Below, piece after piece: positions 36,566-46,755 of a stretch of DNA of 64,000 nucleotides. The stretch's first letter is position 1; the number at the start of each line of letters is the position of its first letter. Source of the DNA: Undibacterium sp. CCC3.4 (GTDB lineage Bacteria > Pseudomonadota > Gammaproteobacteria > Burkholderiales > Burkholderiaceae_D). The translations under genes and the position numbers were made by a program. The stretch covers positions 1,984,001 through 2,048,000 of the forward strand of contig NZ_CP133779.1 of NCBI RefSeq assembly GCF_034347425.1, written 5' to 3'. The notes below the pieces were generated by a model, which worked only from the letters and a program-made list of their open reading frames with translations, was not told the origin of the DNA and did not search any database.

Positions 36566-39169
36566 GGTCAGCAAGGCTTGCACGGCGCGCTCAAACAGCG
36601 GCTCGGCTTCGAGAAAACGCACACGACCATGGGCGATCATGCGGCGGAACATGCGTACGCTGACGATTGCCGGTTGCTCATTGCCTTCCAGGCTGAGCAC
36701 CAGATTGTTGAGCTTGGGATCGACCCAATTGAGGGTGCCTGTACTCGGTTTGAGCCCCAGTTTAACTTCCAGGCTGACACCGCTGCGCAAACGTTCGCGT
36801 ATCATTTCAGTACTTATATCCAGTGGTAGTGGCAATGCCATGGCAGCCGATTCATCGCCGAGTTCGGCATCGAGCAGTTGATCGAGCATGTCGACCTTGA
36901 GGTCGAGATCGCGAATTGCTTGGGCCAGAATGCGTTGGGTTTCCGGCGCATCTTGTTCTTGTTGTAACTGCTCTGGAGAATCGGTGCTCGGATAGACGAA
37001 ACTGAAAAAATGCTCGTGGATCGCCGGCAGACTCAGACCGCGGCCGGCCGGCATGCTGCTGGCCACGCGCAGCGCGGTGGTGTGGGCATCAACTAACCAG
37101 TCGAGCAAATTTTTCTGTCGTACCGGGTCGTAAGCGATTTCACCTAGCGCTTCGCGCAAGGTGTTGAGAATAATCGGCAAGAGGGCGAATAATTGTGTGC
37201 GGTCTTCGGGCTGGCTCTTCGCCACGATGCTCCACAATAAGTCCGGCACCAGCAGGCGATAACGGCGGCCACGGCGCGCTTCTTGGTGTTCGCCAAACTC
37301 GATCGCGCGCACCCAAACCGATTGCAAAAATTCGCGCAGATAAGGATCGATGCTGAGTTTTTGTAAAGCTTCGTGCAATTGCGCGCTGATGTGAACCAAG
37401 CGCAGCGTGCGGTTTTGTACCTCTTCGACGGCCACCACGGTAGCGTTGATCTGCGTGTCGCTGCCACGTAATTCTTTGGCGATGAAGGCATCGAATTCAT
37501 CGAGCATGCGGGTAAATAATTGCGCATTCTCGCTGTCATCGTCGAGTAGGGTGGCAACGATACGGCTGATTTCAGTGGCGATATGTACGCCGGTCGGATC
37601 GATTTGCTTGAGCCCCAGCGAGATCGAGCCGACCCGATTGATCAACATGCGCGCCGGATGGCCTTTTTGCGTCAACAAAGTCGGGTCGCGCAAAGCCACT
37701 TTCAGTACCAGAAATTGTAAACGTCCGAGTTGTGCGCGAATTTCCGCCGGCACTTGCGGGTCGCTGAGAATAAATTCAAATAACATCGCCACCACATCGA
37801 TGGTCATTTGTTCATCGACATCTGCGGTCAAGGCATTGAGATGATTGCGTTGTTCGAGAATTAAATTACGGATGCTGCCGAAATTGTCGAACATCTGTTC
37901 GACCGGGGCGGTAAAACTCTTTTGTAACTGATGGACCGTGGCGATGATGGCCGTGCGCGAACTGCTGGGTTCATTGGCGCTGCTTTCTTCCGTGCTGCCA
38001 TCTTGGCGCGCTTCGGCATTGCTGCCTGCGATTGCCGTATCATCCGGCGCGCTGGCGGCTTGGTTGGCGGCGGCACCGTAAGCGTGGCTAGCGTAGCTCG
38101 GGCTGGCCTGTGTGGCTTGGCTGCCATCAAAAAAACTGCGCAGGGTGGTACCGACCAATTGGTTTGATCCCAACCATTTGAAGGCTGGCTCATCTTGCGT
38201 GGCAAATTCTGGTACGCCGGCTTCTTCAGCAGCGCCTGATTCGGCTTGCCGGGCGCTGTCGAAATGCGTCATGACGCCGGTGCCGCCGCGGCTGGCATGG
38301 CGTGCTGCGCCTTGCTCGGACCCGCTGCCGGCACTGCCACCGCTGCGTCCCAAGCCGGCCGCCAGGGTGCGCACCGAATGGAATAATTGCTCCAGCTTAC
38401 CCGGTGTGCGGTCATGCGAGATGTCGCGTCGGCTGGTGTCATAGCGCTGGCCGCCGATTTCAACATAGTCTTGATTTTCTTTCGCCGCCTCGGCTGCTGC
38501 TGCTTGCGGTGTTGGCTCGCTGGTCTGGCGTTTTAATTTGAATTGCAATTCGGCCGCCACGCCTTGTTCGGCCAGATAGCTGTTGACGCTGTCGTAAATG
38601 CTGCCGACACGCGCTGCCAAACTCGCCGCGAGCTGGTTCGTCAGACGCATGGCCAAGGGCGCTTCCAGGCCATAGGCATCGACTGCCAGTGCGATACTGC
38701 GGGCGATCAGATAGGGACGAAACGGATTTTCACGCTCACGGATATGTTCTTGCTTGAATAGCAGGGCGACGCGAATATTGAGGTCGCGAATCTGCTCCTC
38801 GGCTTCGGTACGAAAACTGGCCGTGATTTCCTTGAGCATCAGCTCGCTTTCGAGCGCGCTGGAATCGACCAAAGACAGGCTGCCGCCGGACATGTTGAGA
38901 ACCGAAGCCGGACGGAAGCTGTTGTAGGTAGTTTGAAAACTGCGAGTGAGCAAGGTTTCCAAATGTTCGCGCATGCTTTGTTCGACTTCGGTGGCGCGCC
39001 GCAGCATCGCGCCGGCATGTAAATATTGCCCTTGCTCGAGCGGGTTATACGCCGCTTCCGCCATGTTGAACATTGCCGCACTGGCATCGGCCAGAGTCGG
39101 GCCTAAGACACGGATAAAGGACCTGAGAAACTCCTTGCGTGCGGCCGGAAGCAGTTCATTCGGATCCAT
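36530..39169 (-). CDS. DUF1631 family protein (unknown function)
   Basis: 879 residues, no signal peptide or membrane segment; mostly helical by composition. The first 200 residues (from RKEFLRSFIRVLG) and the last 480 (from VHQLQKSFTAPVEQMFDNF) carry the conserved DUF1631 parts, joined by a Ser/Ala/Gly-rich linker (about 215-400). The family is common in beta- and gammaproteobacteria, and some members are annotated as thymidine phosphorylases without support. Ribosome site AAGGAAA precedes the ATG. A perfect 14-bp palindrome overlaps the probable -35 of its promoter. Its end overlaps convergent plsC by 36 bases. Confidence 0.85.
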   Translation of the reverse strand: MDPNELLPAARKEFLRSFIRVLGPTLADASAAMFNMAEAAYNPLEQGQYLHAGAMLRRATEVEQSMREHLETLLTRSFQTTYNSFRPASVLNMSGGSLSLVDSSALESELMLKEITASFRTEAEEQIRDLNIRVALLFKQEHIRERENPFRPYLIARSIALAVDAYGLEAPLAMRLTNQLAASLAARVGSIYDSVNSYLAEQGVAAELQFKLKRQTSEPTPQAAAAEAAKENQDYVEIGGQRYDTSRRDISHDRTPGKLEQLFHSVRTLAAGLGRSGGSAGSGSEQGAARHASRGGTGVMTHFDSARQAESGAAEEAGVPEFATQDEPAFKWLGSNQLVGTTLRSFFDGSQATQASPSYASHAYGAAANQAASAPDDTAIAGSNAEARQDGSTEESSANEPSSSRTAIIATVHQLQKSFTAPVEQMFDNFGSIRNLILEQRNHLNALTADVDEQMTIDVVAMLFEFILSDPQVPAEIRAQLGRLQFLVLKVALRDPTLLTQKGHPARMLINRVGSISLGLKQIDPTGVHIATEISRIVATLLDDDSENAQLFTRMLDEFDAFIAKELRGSDTQINATVVAVEEVQNRTLRLVHISAQLHEALQKLSIDPYLREFLQSVWVRAIEFGEHQEARRGRRYRLLVPDLLWSIVAKSQPEDRTQLFALLPIILNTLREALGEIAYDPVRQKNLLDWLVDAHTTALRVASSMPAGRGLSLPAIHEHFFSFVYPSTDSPEQLQQEQDAPETQRILAQAIRDLDLKVDMLDQLLDAELGDESAAMALPLPLDISTEMIRERLRSGVSLEVKLGLKPSTGTLNWVDPKLNNLVLSLEGNEQPAIVSVRMFRRMIAHGRVRFLEAEPLFERAVQALLTSADALDQPLAA

Positions 39170-39414
39170 TTGTTATTTCCTTAAATTTGCACAATGTTAA
39201 ATCAATGCCATTACTTACTTTGGCCTAGCAGTATAGGCATATCTGCTTTGGCGGCAATGATCATTGCTTGGAATTTAAAGATTTTTGACAACTTTTTACA
39301 GCTAACAGAGAAAAATGTTGTTTATATATTCAATATAAGCGTCGCGCCGAATAGTTACAGATAGTCTACATTCGTTTGCTGCTTGAATAGTTTCAGAATG
39401 ACAACGTGGTGCTT
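39170..39414. other. AT-rich interval upstream of the DUF1631 gene
   Basis: Lies between the apaH 3' end and the DUF1631 start; holds the DUF1631 promoter and its palindrome. A TTGACA at 39287-39292 on the plus strand has no matching -10 element. Confidence 0.5.
39230..39267 (-). promoter_or_regulatory. Promoter and palindromic operator candidate of the DUF1631 gene
   Basis: On the minus strand, TTGCCG (39257-39252), a 16-base spacer and TATACT (39235-39230) make a plausible promoter. The perfect palindrome GCAATGATCATTGC (39254-39267) overlaps the -35, as a repressor site would. Confidence 0.5.
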
Positions 39415-40239
39415 TCAAGTCGGGCTTTGCTGCTGCGGGCAACTGATCTGGGTCACGCTGCGGTCTTGCAAGCACACTGCGCTCAATTGTCCGCCCCAAA
39501 CGCAGCCGGTATCGAGGCTGATCAGCTCGGGGCGATTGAGTAAGCCTAAGGTGGACCAATGACCGAACACGCGCGTGGCGTCGGCACTGGCACCGGTGTG
39601 TTCAAACCAAGGAAGGAAACCGGCCGGTGCGGTGGCTTGGCCATCTTTGCTGGCAAACTCCATCTCACCATCGGCACGACAAAAGCGCATGCGTGTAAAG
39701 ACATTGAGCAGGCAGCGCAGGCGTGCATGGCCGCGTAATTGCGGATCCCAGCGCTCGGGCTGATCGCCATACATATCGCTTAAAAAACTCAGCCATTGCT
39801 CACTGCGCAACATGGTTTCGATTTCTTGTGCGTATTGCATGGCATCGGCGACGCTCCAGGCTGGCAAAATACCGGCATGCACCAGTAAGTGTTGTTCGTG
39901 CCAGATCGCCAACGGTCGTTGGCGTAACCAAATTAATAATTCGTCCCGGTCCGGCGCTTGCAAGATCTCGTTCAGGGTGTCTTTGCGATGCGGCGCGCGT
40001 ATGCCTTCGGACACCGCCAGTAAATGCATATCGTGATTGCCGAGCACGCTGTCGGCCCGGCCGCTTTGTTGTAACTGGCGAATTAAGCGCAGGGTGGACA
40101 AGGACTTGGGGCCGCGGTTGACCAAATCGCCGGCAAACAAATAGAAATTGTCCTTGCTGCGTTGTTCCAGCAAGGCCAGCAATTGTTCCAATTGGTCGCC
40201 GCAGCCTTGAATGTCGCCGATAAAATACGTGGTGCGCAT
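39415..40239 (-). CDS. apaH: Symmetrical bis(5'-nucleosyl)-tetraphosphatase
   Basis: 274 residues of the calcineurin-like phosphoesterase fold: GDIQGC, GDLVNRGP and GNHD hold the two-metal site, with LVHAGI further on. It cuts Ap4A to two ADP, a stress nucleotide that also caps RNA 5' ends in bacteria, so ApaH can also decap RNA. It is last in the run nadK-recN-hemH-apaH, 12 bases after hemH. Confidence 0.96.
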   Translation of the reverse strand: MRTTYFIGDIQGCGDQLEQLLALLEQRSKDNFYLFAGDLVNRGPKSLSTLRLIRQLQQSGRADSVLGNHDMHLLAVSEGIRAPHRKDTLNEILQAPDRDELLIWLRQRPLAIWHEQHLLVHAGILPAWSVADAMQYAQEIETMLRSEQWLSFLSDMYGDQPERWDPQLRGHARLRCLLNVFTRMRFCRADGEMEFASKDGQATAPAGFLPWFEHTGASADATRVFGHWSTLGLLNRPELISLDTGCVWGGQLSAVCLQDRSVTQISCPQQQSPT

Positions 40240-40251
40240 CGCTTGCCGCGC

Positions 40252-41358
40252 TTAGCGTTCCGCACCGAGGCGCTTGGCTTCGGAGCGACTGGTTAAGGCT
40301 TGTTGCTTTTGCTTATCGCGCAAACTCACTGGCAGCATGGTTGGCCAGCCTATCAAGTGTTGTTCGGCAATTTCGGCGAGTGCGCGCAGCCACACCGGTG
40401 ATTCATTGAGGCAGGGGATGTAATTGAATTCCTTGCCACCTGCGAGCAGAAAATCGGCACGCACTTCCATGGCGATCTCTTCCAAAGTTTCCAGGCAATC
40501 GGCGATGAAGCCGGGGCAAATCACGTCTATGCGTTTGACGCCGTCGCGCGCGAGTTGAACGACGCTCGGTGCCGTATATGGTTGCAGCCATTCGGCCCGA
40601 CCTAAACGCGATTGAAACGTCACCATGTACTGATCTTTGTTTAAACCCAGTTGTTCGGCCAGCAGTCGCGCCGTTTTATAGCATTCACAATGGTAAGGGT
40701 CGCCGCGCATCAGAAAGGCTTTCGGCAAGCCATGGAAACTCATCACCAGTTTTTCCGGGCGACCGTGGCTTTGCCAGTGCTGCAAGACCGACTGCTTTAA
40801 GGCATCGATGTAGGCATCGTGATCGTGGTAATTTTTTACCAGACGTAATTCCGGGATATTTCTGACTTGTTGATAGTGTTCGAACACCGCATCAAAATTG
40901 GCTGCCGTGGTGGTGGCCGAATATTGGGGATAGGCAGACAGAATTAAGATGCGCTCATAGCCCTCGGCTTTTAATTTTTGCAGCACCGAGGGAATCGATG
41001 GCGTACCGTAGCGCATGGCATAACTGACCTGCACCTCATGCCCGCGTTCGCCCAGATAACCCTTGAGCAGCAGGGCTTGTTTTTCGGTATGCACTTTCAG
41101 CGGTGAACCGTCCTTGGTCCAGATCGAGGCATATTTTTTTGCCGAGACACCGGAGCGAAATGGCAGGATCACGCCGTGCAATATCAGCCACCAAATCGCT
41201 CGCGGTACTTCCACCACGCGGCGGTCCCACAGAAATTGTTTTAAGTAGCGCCGCACGGCTGAGCGCGTCGGTGCTTCCGGCGTGCCGAGATTGATCAGGA
41301 CAACTGCAGTTTTACTGATTTTGCCGTGGGAGTAGTCCGGTTCTTTGAGAAAGCGCAT
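40252..41358 (-). CDS. hemH: Ferrochelatase
   Basis: 368 residues. The catalytic His is in SFHGLPKAFLMRGDPYHCEC, followed by the metal-side acidic cluster in FIADCLETLEEIAME. VVLINLGTPEAPT opens the protein, as usual in proteobacterial HemH. It inserts ferrous iron into protoporphyrin IX at the inner face of the membrane. It is 20 bases after recN and 12 before apaH. With hemL and hemJ in the window, three heme steps lie close together but in separate units. Confidence 0.96.
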   Translation of the reverse strand: MRFLKEPDYSHGKISKTAVVLINLGTPEAPTRSAVRRYLKQFLWDRRVVEVPRAIWWLILHGVILPFRSGVSAKKYASIWTKDGSPLKVHTEKQALLLKGYLGERGHEVQVSYAMRYGTPSIPSVLQKLKAEGYERILILSAYPQYSATTTAANFDAVFEHYQQVRNIPELRLVKNYHDHDAYIDALKQSVLQHWQSHGRPEKLVMSFHGLPKAFLMRGDPYHCECYKTARLLAEQLGLNKDQYMVTFQSRLGRAEWLQPYTAPSVVQLARDGVKRIDVICPGFIADCLETLEEIAMEVRADFLLAGGKEFNYIPCLNESPVWLRALAEIAEQHLIGWPTMLPVSLRDKQKQQALTSRSEAKRLGAER

Positions 41359-41378
41359 AGGGAGGTTCTGTGACTGTT

Positions 41379-43025
41379 TTATGAAGCGAGTAATTCGCGT
41401 GCGTGTTTACGGGTGGTGGCGGTGATTTCCACACCGCCGAGCATGCGCGCGATTTCTTCCACGCGTTGTTTTTTATCGAGCGCGATGATGTGCGAAACCG
41501 TGCGCCCATCGTGGCTGGCTTTGCTGACTTGCAGGTGCTGATTGGCTTGGCTGGCGACTTGCGGTAAGTGTGTCACGCATAAGACTTGGCGCTCTTGTCC
41601 CAGGCGGCGCAGCAAACGGCCGACGACTTCGGCGACGGCCCCGCCGATACCGCTGTCGACTTCATCAAAAATCAGTGTCGGGGTAGCGGTGGCGGCCGAA
41701 GTAATGACGGAAATCGCCAGCGAAATGCGTGCCAATTCACCGCCCGAGGCGACCTTGGCCAAGGCGCGCGCCGGTACGCCGGCATGACCGGCGACCAAAA
41801 ATTCTATTTGTTCCAAGCCGTGGGCACTGGCGGCGCAGGGCGTCAGGTCGATGGCGAAACTGCCGCCGCTCATGCTGAGATCTTGCATCGCTGCCGTCAC
41901 GGCGATAGCCAATTGGCCTGCTACTTGGCGGCGTGCCGCGCTCAATTGCCGGGCCACTTGCAGATAGGCTTGCTCGGCGCGCTCTTCTTCGGCTTTGAGC
42001 GTGGCCATATCGCTGGCATGGGCCAGTTGCTGTAACTGGGCCGATAAGCTGCTTAATTCACTATGCAAGGCTTCCGGTGCGACATGAAAACGCCGTGCCG
42101 TCGAATGGATGGTCTCGACGCGGGCTTCGACCACACGCAAACGGGCCGGATCGAGTTCGGTGCGGGCCAGGTAATCATTGAGCGCGTAGGTGCTTTCTTG
42201 CAGATTGATACAGGCCGATTCGAGTGCATCGGTGACCGGTTTGAGGGCGCTGTCGTAATCGAGTAATTTCAATAAGCGTTGCTGAATGCCAGAGAGCTGC
42301 GACAGCAGCGGATGCTCGGATTCGGCAATCAATTCCGCAGCGGCTTGGGCACCTTCGAGCAGGCTGGCAGCATGCGCGAGGCGGCTGTGTTCTTGGCAGA
42401 TGCTGTCCCATTCGCCGGCTTTGAGTTGTAGTTTATCGAGTTCGCCGACTTGCCACTCCAGCCGTTCGCGCTCTTGGCGTACGTCTTTTTGATTGTTTTC
42501 AAATTCGCTGCGCTGCCGGCTCAAGGCCCGCCAGGCTTGATAGCGCGCGCTCACTTCAGCCGTCGCGTCCTGCAAGCCGCCTTGGGTATCGAGCAAAACG
42601 CGTTGCGCTTCGCTTTTGAGTAAGGCTTGATGCGCGTGTTGGCCGTGTATATCGACGAGCAAGTCACCGAGTTCGCGCAATTGGCCGGCGGTGGCGGTGA
42701 TGCCGTTGATCCAGGCTTTCGAGCGGCCGGCATTGTCGATGGTGCGGCGTAAGATCAGGTGTTCTTCCGGGTCGTTCAATTCATGCAGTGCCAACCACGC
42801 GGCGACGCAACTGCTGATCGAGAATTCGGCACTGATATCGGCTTTGGCCGCATGTTCACGCACCATGCTGGCGTCGCCGCGGGCCCCGAGTACCAGGCTG
42901 AGGGCATCGATGAGTATCGATTTGCCGGCCCCGGTTTCACCGGTCAACACCGATAAGCCGGAACAAAATTCAAGCTCCAGCGTATCGACAATCACAAAAT
43001 CACGAATGGCAAGCGTGCGCAGCAT
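41379..43025 (-). CDS. recN: DNA repair ATPase RecN
   Basis: 548 residues from the ATG at 43025 (MLRTLAIRDFVIVD); an in-frame start 17 residues earlier gives an unlikely hydrophobic extension. SMC-like: Walker A GETGAGKS near residue 35, a long central coiled coil (about 150-360), signature and Walker B in ASGGELARISLAI and TLIFDEVDSGIGG. It works in double-strand break repair by recombination. In the nadK-recN order seen in many bacteria; no LexA-type box was recognised upstream. Confidence 0.95.
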   Translation of the reverse strand: MLRTLAIRDFVIVDTLELEFCSGLSVLTGETGAGKSILIDALSLVLGARGDASMVREHAAKADISAEFSISSCVAAWLALHELNDPEEHLILRRTIDNAGRSKAWINGITATAGQLRELGDLLVDIHGQHAHQALLKSEAQRVLLDTQGGLQDATAEVSARYQAWRALSRQRSEFENNQKDVRQERERLEWQVGELDKLQLKAGEWDSICQEHSRLAHAASLLEGAQAAAELIAESEHPLLSQLSGIQQRLLKLLDYDSALKPVTDALESACINLQESTYALNDYLARTELDPARLRVVEARVETIHSTARRFHVAPEALHSELSSLSAQLQQLAHASDMATLKAEEERAEQAYLQVARQLSAARRQVAGQLAIAVTAAMQDLSMSGGSFAIDLTPCAASAHGLEQIEFLVAGHAGVPARALAKVASGGELARISLAISVITSAATATPTLIFDEVDSGIGGAVAEVVGRLLRRLGQERQVLCVTHLPQVASQANQHLQVSKASHDGRTVSHIIALDKKQRVEEIARMLGGVEITATTRKHARELLAS

Positions 43026-43082
43026 AGTGGCAGGACCGTAAAGGAAGAAAGTAAGAGTCTGCCATAGTTTCAGCAAACCAGA

Positions 43083-43976
43083 TTAATTGAGCGCGCCTTC
43101 GACCGACGGATATTCATTCCAGTGCAGTTTTTCACGCAGCGTATGGTAATAGTTCCAGTCTTGCGGATGCAAGAAGGTGACGGTATGCGGCGAGCGTTGT
43201 ACGATGATGCGGTCTTGGTGCAGCAGGCTGGCGAAGGTTTGCATGTCGAAATTGACGCTGATATCGCGGCCGGCAACGATTTCAATCACTACTTCGCTGC
43301 TGTCGGGCAGTACAATCGGCCGATTCGATAAGGCATGCGGCGCGATCGGAACCATCACGATGCCGTTCAAACTAGGATGTAACAGCGGCCCGCCGGCGGA
43401 CAGGGCATAGGCGGTCGAGCCGGTTGGGGTGGAGACGATCAAACCGTCGGAGCGTTGGTTGTACATGAATAAACCATCGACTTCCACGCGTAGTTCCACC
43501 ATGCCGGAACCGGCACCGCGGGCGACGACGATATCATTGAAGGCGGAACCGCTGAAAATCTGCTCGCTGCCGCGCATTACCACTGCTTGCAGCAAACTGC
43601 GCTGTTCCGAGACGAATTTCCCGGCCAGCATTTCTGTAATCACCGGCATCATGCGGTCGAGCGGAATATCGGTGATAAAGCCAAGCCGGCCTTGGTTGAT
43701 GCCTATCAAGGGGACTTTATATGGTGCCAGTTGCCGCGCAATCCCGAGCATGGTGCCGTCACCACCGACGACGATGGCGGCGTCACAGCTCTTGCCGATG
43801 TCGGCTACCGAGCGTGCCGTCAGGCCGACCAGCTCAGGATAACGCGCAGTTTCGGTTTCGAGCACCACGTGGTGACCGGCTGCTTGCAAAAAATGCGCGA
43901 GTTCGCCGACCGAGGCGGCGATGCCTGCAGCATTGTATTTTCCAACCAGTGCGATGGTTTTAGCCGGTGCAGTCAT
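43083..43976 (-). CDS. nadK: NAD kinase
   Basis: 297 residues. [11 protein letters not shown] is the catalytic GGDGT motif, followed by [13 protein letters not shown] and the NAD-binding [21 protein letters not shown]. It phosphorylates NAD to NADP. It opens the minus-strand run nadK-recN-hemH-apaH, and its start is divergent from the HAD hydrolase gene by 65 bases. Confidence 0.97.
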   Translation of the reverse strand: MTAPAKTIALVGKYNAAGIAASVGELAHFLQAAGHHVVLETETARYPELVGLTARSVADIGKSCDAAIVVGGDGTMLGIARQLAPYKVPLIGINQGRLGFITDIPLDRMMPVITEMLAGKFVSEQRSLLQAVVMRGSEQIFSGSAFNDIVVARGAGSGMVELRVEVDGLFMYNQRSDGLIVSTPTGSTAYALSAGGPLLHPSLNGIVMVPIAPHALSNRPIVLPDSSEVVIEIVAGRDISVNFDMQTFASLLHQDRIIVQRSPHTVTFLHPQDWNYYHTLREKLHWNEYPSVEGALN

Positions 43977-44041
43977 AGAGAAAGAGTGGTGACATGATGA
44001 GCCAGATTAGACCATAATTAGCGCAATAATGAACGAACTGA

Positions 44042-44737
44042 GTGGCCTCTGTGAAAATTAAAGCTGTATTGCTCGATCTCGATGACACCTTGTGGCCGGT
44101 ACGGCCGCTGCTGTTGCACGCCGAAGCGGCCTTGTATGAGTGGATGCAAGTCCATGTGCCAAGCGTGGCGGCGGCTTATAGCATCGAAGCGCTGCGCGCC
44201 AGGCGACAAGGCTTGATCGCCAGCGATCCACGTTTTCGCTATGATTTATGGGCCTTGCGCCATACCGTATTGAGCCAAGTTTTTGTCGAACATGGTGAAG
44301 TGGCGGCCAAGGCCGACTCGGCGATGGCAGTATTTGCGCACGCGCGCAATCAGGTCAGCTTGTATGCTGACGTCGAGCCGGGGCTCACGCAATTGGCCCG
44401 GCACGTCCAGCTCGGCACTATTTCCAATGGCTTTGCCGATCTGCGGGCGATCGGTTTGGCGCGGCATTTTCAAGTTTCCTTGGCCGCGCATCAGTTCGGT
44501 TGCGCCAAACCCGATGCACGGATTTTCCATGCTGCCTGTGCCGCGCTGGCCCTGGCACCAGCCGAAGTGTTGTATGTTGGTGATGATTTGCTACTCGACG
44601 TTGAGGGCGCGCAGCGTGCCGGATTGCCGGCGGCTTGGATGAACCGCAGCGGCATCGTGTCTCAAGAGCGGGCCCATCCGCAGATTCGCCCCGAGCTGGA
44701 ATGCCGTGATTTATATGACTTACTCCAATTATTCTGA
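44042..44737 (+). CDS. HAD superfamily hydrolase (pyrimidine 5'-nucleotidase-like)
   Basis: 231 residues. Motif I DLDDTLWP with nucleophile and acid Asp, motif II Thr/Ser in LGTISNG, motif III Lys in CAKPDARIF and motif IV VGDDLLLDVEGAQ. The small helical cap makes it subfamily IA. Relatives dephosphorylate pyrimidine nucleotides or small sugar phosphates, but the substrate is not shown. The start is GTG at 44042 or a second in-frame GTG nine bases later (MKIKAVLLDLDD), which fits the domain better. It is followed by hrcA after 65 bases. Confidence 0.85.
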   Translation: MASVKIKAVLLDLDDTLWPVRPLLLHAEAALYEWMQVHVPSVAAAYSIEALRARRQGLIASDPRFRYDLWALRHTVLSQVFVEHGEVAAKADSAMAVFAHARNQVSLYADVEPGLTQLARHVQLGTISNGFADLRAIGLARHFQVSLAAHQFGCAKPDARIFHAACAALALAPAEVLYVGDDLLLDVEGAQRAGLPAAWMNRSGIVSQERAHPQIRPELECRDLYDLLQLF

Positions 44738-44802
44738 TCTTTGCCGCAAATCTTACGCAGTTTCCTGTGTTCAGAGTGCGTGCGCTCGCATAGAATGAAA
44801 AC

Positions 44803-45822
44803 ATGCAACTTGATATTCGCGCTCAGACCCTCTTGAAAGCCCTCGTGGAACGCTACATCGCTGATGGTCAGCCTGTAGGTTCACGCGCTTTGTCAAAAAT
44901 TTCCGGACTCGAATTGTCGCCGGCGACCATTCGCAATGTCATGGCCGATCTCGAAGAGATGGGCTTTGTCGCCAGCCCCCATACCTCGGCCGGGCGGGTG
45001 CCGACGCCGCGCGGTTATCGCATGTTCGTCGATGAATTATTGACAGTGCAAGAAATCGACGAGGTCGGTTTGGAATCGCGCCTGCAACCGGGCTTGTTGA
45101 CGCAACCGCCGCAAAAAATTATCGCCAATGCGGCGCAAATTTTATCGTCTTTGTCGCATTTTGCCGGCGTGGTCATGACACCGCGCGTGGCTTCGGTGTT
45201 TCAGCAAGTCGAGTTTTTACGTTTATCAGAAAAACGCATCTTGCTCGTCGTTGTGGCACCGGCCGGGGAAGTGCATAATCGGCTGCTGTTGACCGATACC
45301 GATTACACGCCGACGCAGTTGGTGCATGCGGCCAATTACCTGAACCAAAATTTCGGTGGCCTCAGTTTTGAGGATGCGCGTTACCGGATTAATAAAGAAT
45401 TGCGTCAAATACAGACTGATATGTCGCGTCTGATGCAAGCGGCCGTCGAAGCCGGCAGCGATGCCTTGGCAGAGCAGGGCGATGAAGTGGTGATTTCCGG
45501 CGAGCGCAATTTGCTCAATGTTGAAGATTGGTCATCGAACATGCATTCGCTGCGCAAGCTGTTTGATATGTTTGAACAAAAAAGCAGTTTGATGCAATTA
45601 CTCGATGTCTCAGGCAAGGCTACCGGGGTACAGATTTTCATCGGTGGCGATTCGCAACTGGTCCCTTTGGAAGAAATGAGCATCGTGACCGCACCTTATG
45701 ATGTCAATGGCAAAATTGTCGGTACCTTGGGCGTCATCGGACCGACGCGCATGGCCTATGAACGCGTGATTCCGATCGTTGATATTACGGCAAAATTGCT
45801 CTCAAATGCATTGAGCCAGTAG
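44803..45822 (+). CDS. hrcA: Heat-inducible transcription repressor HrcA
   Basis: 339 residues. The N-terminal winged helix ([36 protein letters not shown]) and the GAF-like centre are typical. It represses groESL and dnaK by binding CIRCE elements and is kept active by GroEL. I looked for a CIRCE (TTAGCACTC, 9 bases, GAGTGCTAA) before the gene and did not find one, so it is not clearly autoregulated here. It is followed by a lone response regulator. Confidence 0.96.
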   Translation: MQLDIRAQTLLKALVERYIADGQPVGSRALSKISGLELSPATIRNVMADLEEMGFVASPHTSAGRVPTPRGYRMFVDELLTVQEIDEVGLESRLQPGLLTQPPQKIIANAAQILSSLSHFAGVVMTPRVASVFQQVEFLRLSEKRILLVVVAPAGEVHNRLLLTDTDYTPTQLVHAANYLNQNFGGLSFEDARYRINKELRQIQTDMSRLMQAAVEAGSDALAEQGDEVVISGERNLLNVEDWSSNMHSLRKLFDMFEQKSSLMQLLDVSGKATGVQIFIGGDSQLVPLEEMSIVTAPYDVNGKIVGTLGVIGPTRMAYERVIPIVDITAKLLSNALSQ

Positions 45823-45843
45823 AGCGTTACAAGGGGAAGCAGA

Positions 45844-46227
45844 ATGTTGAATAAAAATGTGTCGATCTTGCTGATCGATGACAATGATATTACCCGCGAA
45901 GTGTTGCGGGTGGTGTTGCGCAGCGAGGGCTACAATGTGGTCGGCGAAGCCACCGACGGCGGGACAGGGCTGGATATGGCGCTGAAATTGCGGCCGCATA
46001 TCATTTTGCTCGACGTCGTCATGCCGAAAGTCAGCGGTCTGGAGATTTTACCGAAATTAAAAGATATGTTGCCCGAGTCGCGGGTGCTGATGGTGACCGC
46101 CAGTCACGACCAAGAAACCATAAGTGAAGCCGTTAAAGCCGGCATTCATGGTTTGATACTCAAACCGTTCAATGCGCAAAAAATCATTGACACGGTTGCC
46201 GGCGTGGTGAGTAAGCTGGAAAATTAA
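45844..46227 (+). CDS. Single-domain CheY-like response regulator
   Basis: 127 residues, receiver only: acidic pair LLIDDND, phospho-acceptor Asp in IILLDVVMPKVSG, Thr in LMVTASHD and Lys in LILKPFN. No output domain, so it must act by protein contact. The ribosome site is AAGGGGAAG. It lies 21 bases after hrcA and is convergent with fur. The partner kinase cannot be named; the pil kinase is 15 kb away but already has PilG and PilH. Confidence 0.88.
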   Translation: MLNKNVSILLIDDNDITREVLRVVLRSEGYNVVGEATDGGTGLDMALKLRPHIILLDVVMPKVSGLEILPKLKDMLPESRVLMVTASHDQETISEAVKAGIHGLILKPFNAQKIIDTVAGVVSKLEN

Positions 46228-46250
46228 AGCAGCAAGCTTGCAAGCAGGAC

Positions 46251-46679
46251 TCAGCCCTTGTGTTCGCACTTTTCTTTAGTGCAATTTCCATAGATCGCCA
46301 AGGCATGATCGGCGATGCGAAAACCACGTTCTGCGGCGATGTCATGCTGGCGCTGCTCAATTTGGGCGTCAAAAAATTCTTCCACGCGACCGCAATCGAG
46401 GCAAACCAGGTGGTCATGGTGTGAGCCTTCATTCAATTCAAAAATGGCTTTGCCGGTTTCGAAATGATTTCTGTGCAGCAAGCCTGCCTGCTCGAATTGG
46501 GTCAGTACGCGGTAGACTGTTGCCAGCCCGACATCCATATTCTCATTGAGCAATATTTTGTAGACATCTTCGGCAGTCAGGTGCCTGACCTTGCTACTTT
46601 GGAAGATTTCCAGGATTTTCAGGCGGGGTAAAGTGGCTTTAAGGCCGCTGGCTTTGAGATTCGGCGTGCTGTTTGTCAT
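46251..46679 (-). CDS. fur: Ferric uptake regulator Fur
   Basis: 142 residues from the ATG at 46679; a TTG four codons upstream is less likely. Winged helix with [14 protein letters not shown] and [18 protein letters not shown]. The metal-sensing part has [18 protein letters not shown], giving His ligands and the CxxC structural zinc site, and a late CTKEKC. It represses iron uptake with ferrous iron as co-repressor. Divergent from bamE across 76 bases, a conserved pairing. Confidence 0.96.
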   Translation of the reverse strand: MTNSTPNLKASGLKATLPRLKILEIFQSSKVRHLTAEDVYKILLNENMDVGLATVYRVLTQFEQAGLLHRNHFETGKAIFELNEGSHHDHLVCLDCGRVEEFFDAQIEQRQHDIAAERGFRIADHALAIYGNCTKEKCEHKG

Positions 46680-46755
46680 GTTTTCGGTCAAAAGAGGGCT
46701 ATCTGCTTTATGATATCGGGTTTCAGGGCATGTTGCTCGATTACTGAGGCTACCT

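Noticed and set aside
44738..44802. Possible CIRCE element before hrcA
   Set aside because: Only GAGTGC appears; the partner half TTAGCACTC with 9-base spacing is missing.
46680..46755. Fur box in the fur-bamE gap
   Set aside because: No 19-bp GATAATGATAATCATTATC-like inverted repeat is visible in the 76 bases.
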